Part shown: piece after piece, positions 60,767 through 64,000 of the stretch
Numbering within the stretch: position 1 is the stretch's first letter
How the letters are laid out: every line of letters begins with the position of its first letter
NCBI GenBank assembly: GCA_964035575.1
Contig: OZ037926.1
Span: forward strand, 930,001-994,000
DNA length: 64,000 nucleotides
Source: Rhynchopus sp. YZ270_cl-10
Taxonomy: Eukaryota; Euglenozoa; Diplonemea; Diplonemida; Diplonemidae
Direction: 5' to 3'
Position numbers and translations under genes: made by a program
Notes under the pieces: model-generated
What the model saw: only the letters and a program-made list of their open reading frames with translations
What the model was told of the DNA's origin: nothing
Databases searched by the model: none

Positions 60767-60812
60767 ACGCCTGCGTCCCAGAGGCGTTTGCACTATCAAC
60801 TTCACTTTTTTA
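60767..60812 (+). repeat. H3 hairpin element
   Basis: CGCCTGCGTCCCAGAGGCGT, TTGCACTATCAACTTCACTT. The right outer arm GCAC lacks its GTGC partner here (AACGC instead), so the outer stem is lost although the inner stem and tail are kept. Confidence 0.7.
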
Positions 60813-61305
60813 GCCCCCCATTTTGCGCCAAAACAAATGATTAACATATCTCCCTTTTTTTCGGCTGCGTTTTTTTCTTTTTTTTTCCAAGCTCTGTTCA
60901 TCTGTTGCGCCTCTCCACAGAGGACTGCACCACTCTTTTTTCTTCTCACTCCCCCCCCGGGAGTCCCCCCCCCTCTAACTGCAACCCACCCTGACCCACT
61001 CAAATGAAAGAACATTCCATCCCGCTTTTTATCTTTTATTTTTCTCCTCTCCCCATTTTTGGGTGATCTATGAACGGGGAGAGATTTTTTTACTAGCTCT
61101 CAGTAAGCTCTCACAGACTCTCACAGACTCTCACAAGCTCTCACAGCCTGTTACGTGTCCCACGGAGACGATTATAGATCACCCAATTTTTCTGCCTGGC
61201 AAAAAGGCTCTCAATTCTGTTCTCTTTCAAAACAACCTAGCACGTTGAAAATATTTGGCCCGGAAATAGTTTTGATACTGCATAGAGTCCAATATGGGAT
61301 ACATC

Positions 61306-61549
61306 CATCACGAACACAGCGGTGGTTTTACCACCCACCTCGCAACTTATGCGTGAGTCGGGAGTGACCGCTCGCAAGACTGCAGCTCAAACATTATGTC
61401 ACCTCCTGCATTTTGTGTGCTGGCGTAATTCCTGTGTTTTCATACCAAACACCTGATTGTTCACCACCGACACATCACGAACACAGCGATGGTAATACCA
61501 CCCACCTCGCAACTTATGCGTGAGTAGGGAGCTTGATCACTCGCAAGAC
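61306..61549. repeat. two copies of a 75-nt block
   Basis: Copies at 61306-61380 and 61473-61549 share CATCACGAACACAGCG, a GGTGGT/ACCACC hairpin (GATGGT/ACCACC in copy 2), CACCTCGCAACTTATGCGTG and a CTCGCAAGAC end. The 90 bases between them are unrelated. Could be a small structured RNA pair or a MITE remnant. Confidence 0.75.
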
Positions 61550-61776
61550 CTGACAACTCTGTTCAACCAACAAAAAAAAGTAAGCTGTAACAGCCCACAG
61601 CTTCACATAGGTTGGGTTGTAAAACGATGCAAGACATTGCACACCTCCTACAATCCATACAAGCACACACCCATCTTACCCCTCTACACTGAGCCAGGTT
61701 CTCAGCTAGAAATCTACTCACAAAAAATCACAACAGATCCCACCCCCCCTCCACTCCCACACAACATTTTTTCACA

Positions 61777-62472
61777 ATGACCGGAGCCCCCCCCTCTCCT
61801 TGTATCCCACCCCCTCCTGCTCCTGCAGCTGCTCCTCCAACGCACCCTCAGCCTACCCCTTCTTCCATCCCCACCTCCGCCCCCCTTCCCGCACTGAAGA
61901 AGCTTGCAGCAGCATTGCCGAATGTGAGTTCTGGGGTGGACCCCTATGAGTGGCTAGAGGAATGGGTAGAGGCAGAGCGGGGGGCAGTGCGGAAAGTGTG
62001 GAAGGAGGTTGTGTCAAATGGTGGTTCACCGTATTGGGTGAATAGGGAGACACAAGAGGCATCGTGGAACAGACCGGATGGCGCAGAAGGAACCGATTGG
62101 CACCGCCATACCGACAAAAGTGGCCGTGTTTTTTGGGAAAATCGGAGGAGTAAAATATCAACCTGGGCAGACCCGGCGCTGCCAGAAGCGTGGCTTACGT
62201 TTGCTGATAAAGCTGGGAAAATCTTTTATTACAATACAGTGACAAAGGAGAAGTCTTGGACCGCACCGACACCGCAAGCTGCAAGCGAACGGAGTGACCC
62301 CGGTTTTGTGCAGCACACCACCGAAGGGAGGATCTGGTGGCACAACCCAACTACAAATCAGACTGTCTGGGCGAACCCGCCAAAGAGGGATCTCTGCACC
62401 TCCCTGGGCGCAGGGCTGGGGGTCTTTGCTGTCGGGTGTGTGGTGGGGTGGGTGTTGGCGAAGAGGGGATGA
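61777..62472 (+). CDS. tail-anchored protein with four WW-type repeats
   Basis: A 231-aa protein: Pro/Ala-rich N-terminus (about 1-45), a linker (DPYEWLEEWVEAE), then four WW-like units at about 75-98 (VWKEV, YWVNRETQEASWNRP), 107-132 (WENRRSKISTWADP), 139-165 (AWLTF, FYYNTVTKEKSWTAP) and 174-200 (WWHNPTTNQTVWANP). Each keeps the two spaced Trp and the final Pro. It ends in a hydrophobic segment, LGAGLGVFAVGCVVGWVLAK (about 209-228), plus two or three residues, a classic tail anchor for ER or mitochondrial outer membrane. WW domains bind proline-rich motifs, so this is a membrane-tethered adaptor (inference). The start follows the T/C-rich CATTTTTTCACA. An H5 hairpin begins 10 bases after the stop. 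Confidence 0.85.
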   Translation: MTGAPPSPCIPPPPAPAAAPPTHPQPTPSSIPTSAPLPALKKLAAALPNVSSGVDPYEWLEEWVEAERGAVRKVWKEVVSNGGSPYWVNRETQEASWNRPDGAEGTDWHRHTDKSGRVFWENRRSKISTWADPALPEAWLTFADKAGKIFYYNTVTKEKSWTAPTPQAASERSDPGFVQHTTEGRIWWHNPTTNQTVWANPPKRDLCTSLGAGLGVFAVGCVVGWVLAKRG

Positions 62473-62481
62473 TGTACAAAA

Positions 62482-62535
62482 TAGTGGAGCTCTCATCCTC
62501 TGGGGTGTCTACACTGATACAACGAAGTTTTCAAA
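62482..62535 (+). repeat. H5 hairpin element, WW gene 3' UTR
   Basis: AGTGGAGCTCTCATCCTCTG, GGGTGTCTACACTGATACAA, CGAAGTTTTCAA. It begins 10 bases after the stop codon, so it must be in the 3' UTR. Pairing as in 41683: AGTG/CACT and CATCC/GGGTG. Confidence 0.7.
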
Positions 62536-62730
62536 AAAAGAACAAAAATAAAAAATATGGGAAAGGGGAGGATAGAATTTTACAAATCTCTCCTCTTTGT
62601 CTAGCCTTTAGATTTGGGAGAGGGGAGGGGCGAGAGGCGCATTCACGCTTTCTCTATAATATAACCATTGCTTTAACAACTTTTAAAAGGTGATTTAGCA
62701 TAGGCTGTGTATCTTACCGAACTTTATATT

Positions 62731-62828
62731 TAGGTGACTAAGCAGGGGTGAGGCGTAGGGTTATAAAAAATTTCTTTTTTATTTGTTTTCTCTCAGGTAA
62801 CTACCGCACGGGAGGCCTTAGGTTTCAT
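62731..62828 (+). repeat. two degenerate H1 hairpin elements
   Basis: TTAGGTGACTAAGCAGGGGT, GAGGCGTAGGGTTAT at 62731-62765 and CAGGTAACTACCGCACGGGA, GGCCTTAGGTTTCATTCC at 62797-62834. Stems are imperfect (CTAAGC/GCGTAG; CTA-C-GC/GGCCTTAG). The first still has the GGTGACTAAGC start. Confidence 0.5.
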
Positions 62829-62938
62829 TCCTGCACACTTTTCGTTCTCTTTTAGCTCTTTTCGACCAGCCTTTTTTTTGCATTTTACGTGAACACAAAC
62901 ACCTACTCTTTTAAACCCAACATTACCCCCCCTCCACG

Positions 62939-63092
62939 ACGGGACCCAGTGACAAGTGAAAAAGGTGTGAAGTGAACAAGTGATTTACCTACAGCCCAGT
63001 GGAAAATCACTTGTCATGACAAGTGACTTATTTGTCATATTTATGACAAGTGAAATGACATGTGTTTCACTTCACTTGTCACTGGGTCCCGT
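62939..63092. mobile_element. ~150-bp TIR element
   Basis: The inverted ends ACGGGACCCAGTGACAAGTG and the reverse complement (CACTTGTCACTGGGTCCCGT) enclose a nested palindrome TCACTTGTCATGACAAGTGA (63007-63026) and several AAGTGA/TCACTT units. No clear target duplication. Family not assigned. Confidence 0.75.
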
Positions 63093-63151
63093 AGTGTCCC
63101 CCTCCCATCACCCTCCTCCCCAGGGAAAAAAATCAAAAAAAAAAAGCAACC

Positions 63152-64000
63152 ATGGACTCACGCCCATCCCCCCCACCTGCGGAAACCAACGGCGACACTG
63201 CTGTGGCGACGTACAACGACGCCCCTGCCACCCACGACGCTGTAGAGCACCGCCTGCGCTTGAGGGGACTGCCCTTTAAGGCGACGGACATAGAAGTCGA
63301 GATGTTCTTGCGTGGGGGACAGTGCAATGTGAGACAGGGGTCTATTGTGTTTCAGAGCGATCATTCGGGGCGGCCGAGCGGGACGGCGTTTGTGGGGGTT
63401 GTTGGGCCGCAGGATGTGGCGGCAGGGCTGGCGATGACGGGGCAGTACATGGGGAGCCGGTATGTCGAGGTTTACGAACACCATGGTGAGGTCGAGCAGG
63501 TTGCCCAGGGCGCGCCTCGGCAAGAATCAGGCATCAACTCCGTCGCCGTCGGAGGAGGACACGGAAGCAACGACCACGTGGTCCGCCTCCGCGGGATCCC
63601 CTTCCAAGCAAACGCAAGCGACATCGCACAATTTCTCTCCGGCGTCGCTATCCGCCCCATGGGAGTCCACATGGTATACAACCACGAAGACCGCCCTTCA
63701 GGCGAAGCATTTGTCGAACTCATGTCCGAGCCTGACGTCGACGCAGCACTCCGCTACGACAAACGCAACCTTGGGAGCCGTTATATCGAGGTATTTCCCC
63801 CACCCCCCCCACAATTTTTTTTCAAAAAAAAAACCCCCTCAATCAGGTCTTCAGAAGCTCTTCCTCAGAGATGCAAGGAGGACCCCGTGGGGGTGGTGGG
63901 TACGGAGGGAGCAAAGGAGGTGGGAAGGGCTACGGAGGAGGAGGCGGATACGGAGGAGGTGGTGGGTATGGAGGAGGATACGACGGTGGCTACGGTGGTG
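63152..64000 (+). CDS. hnRNP F/H-like RRM protein (partial, runs off the window)
   Basis: Exon 1 is 63152-63790 (213 codons); a 56-nt GT-AG intron (63791-63846) joins in phase 0 to exon 2 (63847 onwards). Two quasi-RRMs are seen: about 33-112 (LRLRGLPFKAT, GRPSGTAFVGV, GSRYVEVYEHH) and 141-217 (VVRLRGIPFQAN, DRPSGEAFVEL, GSRYIE then VFRSS across the junction). RGLPF and RYIEVF with GEAFVE are typical of the hnRNP F/H/GRSF1 group, which bind G-rich RNA in splicing and RNA handling. Exon 2 continues in a Gly-rich YGGG repeat tail and is cut by the window end, so the length is unknown. In Euglenozoa, hnRNP F/H-like proteins regulate trans-splicing and mRNA levels (family knowledge). The start follows TCCTCCCCAG and an A-rich leader. 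Confidence 0.88.
   Translation, partial: MDSRPSPPPAETNGDTAVATYNDAPATHDAVEHRLRLRGLPFKATDIEVEMFLRGGQCNVRQGSIVFQSDHSGRPSGTAFVGVVGPQDVAAGLAMTGQYMGSRYVEVYEHHGEVEQVAQGAPRQESGINSVAVGGGHGSNDHVVRLRGIPFQANASDIAQFLSGVAIRPMGVHMVYNHEDRPSGEAFVELMSEPDVDAALRYDKRNLGSRYIEVFPPPPPQFFFKKKTPSIRSSEALPQRCKEDPVGVVGTEGAKEVGRATEEEADTEEVVGMEEDTTVATVV

Larger units (their letters stand above)
60060..61776. other. intergenic region with a MITE, H3 and a direct repeat
   Basis: No convincing gene is seen. Content: a CTTTCA/TGAAAG hairpin (about 60142-60164), a MITE (60169-60311), an H3 element (60767-60812), a run of CTCTCACAGA-type units (61098-61148) and two copies of a 75-nt block (61306-61380, 61473-61549). Confidence 0.55.
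62473..63151. other. intergenic region with a hairpin cluster and a MITE
   Basis: No gene is seen. It holds H5 (62482-62535), an H2-like element (62620-62655), degenerate H1 elements (about 62690-62725, 62731-62765 and 62797-62828) and a TIR element (62939-63092). CCATCACCCTCCTCCCCAG (63104-63122) is the likely acceptor for the RRM gene. Confidence 0.6.

Noticed and set aside
60317-60767. Minus-strand frames of 110-117 codons
   Set aside because: AT-rich, no acceptor, no family resemblance, opposite in direction to every other gene.

Overview
The window is nuclear DNA of a unicellular, flagellated eukaryote, most likely a euglenozoan and possibly a diplonemid (lineage is inference). A long coiled-coil protein at 13402-15666 matches, as I remember it, the paraflagellar rod family, which is known from Euglenozoa. 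Every convincing gene lies on the + strand. Most starts are preceded by a pyrimidine tract and an AG, as expected for spliced-leader acceptor sites. A few genes have short to medium GT-AG introns.

Layout. 1-6815 is about 179 copies of a 38-bp satellite, which abuts a broken hAT-like transposase piece. Then follow a bacterial-type L-rhamnonate dehydratase (8036-9388), alpha-tubulin (11569-12924), the PFR-like SH3 protein (13402-15666), a 97-aa protein (16869-17162), an RNA-type methyltransferase (17905-19035), and two giant tandem paralogues (19879-26577 and 28185-34775). The giants join a TRPM-type SLOG domain (LSDAT) to SLATT-like membrane modules. After a 5.6-kb transposon-rich stretch come a Yip1-family Golgi protein, a MINPP-like phosphatase, a lipidated PDZ/EF-hand protein, an HMG-box-like multi-exon gene, an Sfi1-like multi-exon gene, a small unknown protein, an FSH1-type serine hydrolase, a tail-anchored four-WW protein and an hnRNP-F/H-like RRM protein cut by the window end.

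The spacers are full of structure. Five non-autonomous elements have hAT-style ends (CAG...) and exact 8-bp target duplications. Four of them, with different ends, carry the same internal ~160-bp module. There is also a Harbinger-like element with a TAA duplication, a family with TGGTGT ends and 5-bp duplications that includes a 3.9-kb composite packed with GTAC satellites, a nested 687-bp element with a 6-bp duplication whose empty site is visible elsewhere in the window, and two TA-flanked MITEs.

Independently, five families of small hairpin elements (named H1-H5 here) recur between genes and in introns. Many share a CGAGAG-like loop and a TTTCA(AG) tail, and some show compensatory stem changes. 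H5 lies just downstream of four stop codons. A triplicated ~104-nt unit bounded by ATGATGA and CTGA resembles a C/D-box snoRNA. The best candidates for something new are the giant LSDAT-SLATT pair and the hairpin families.
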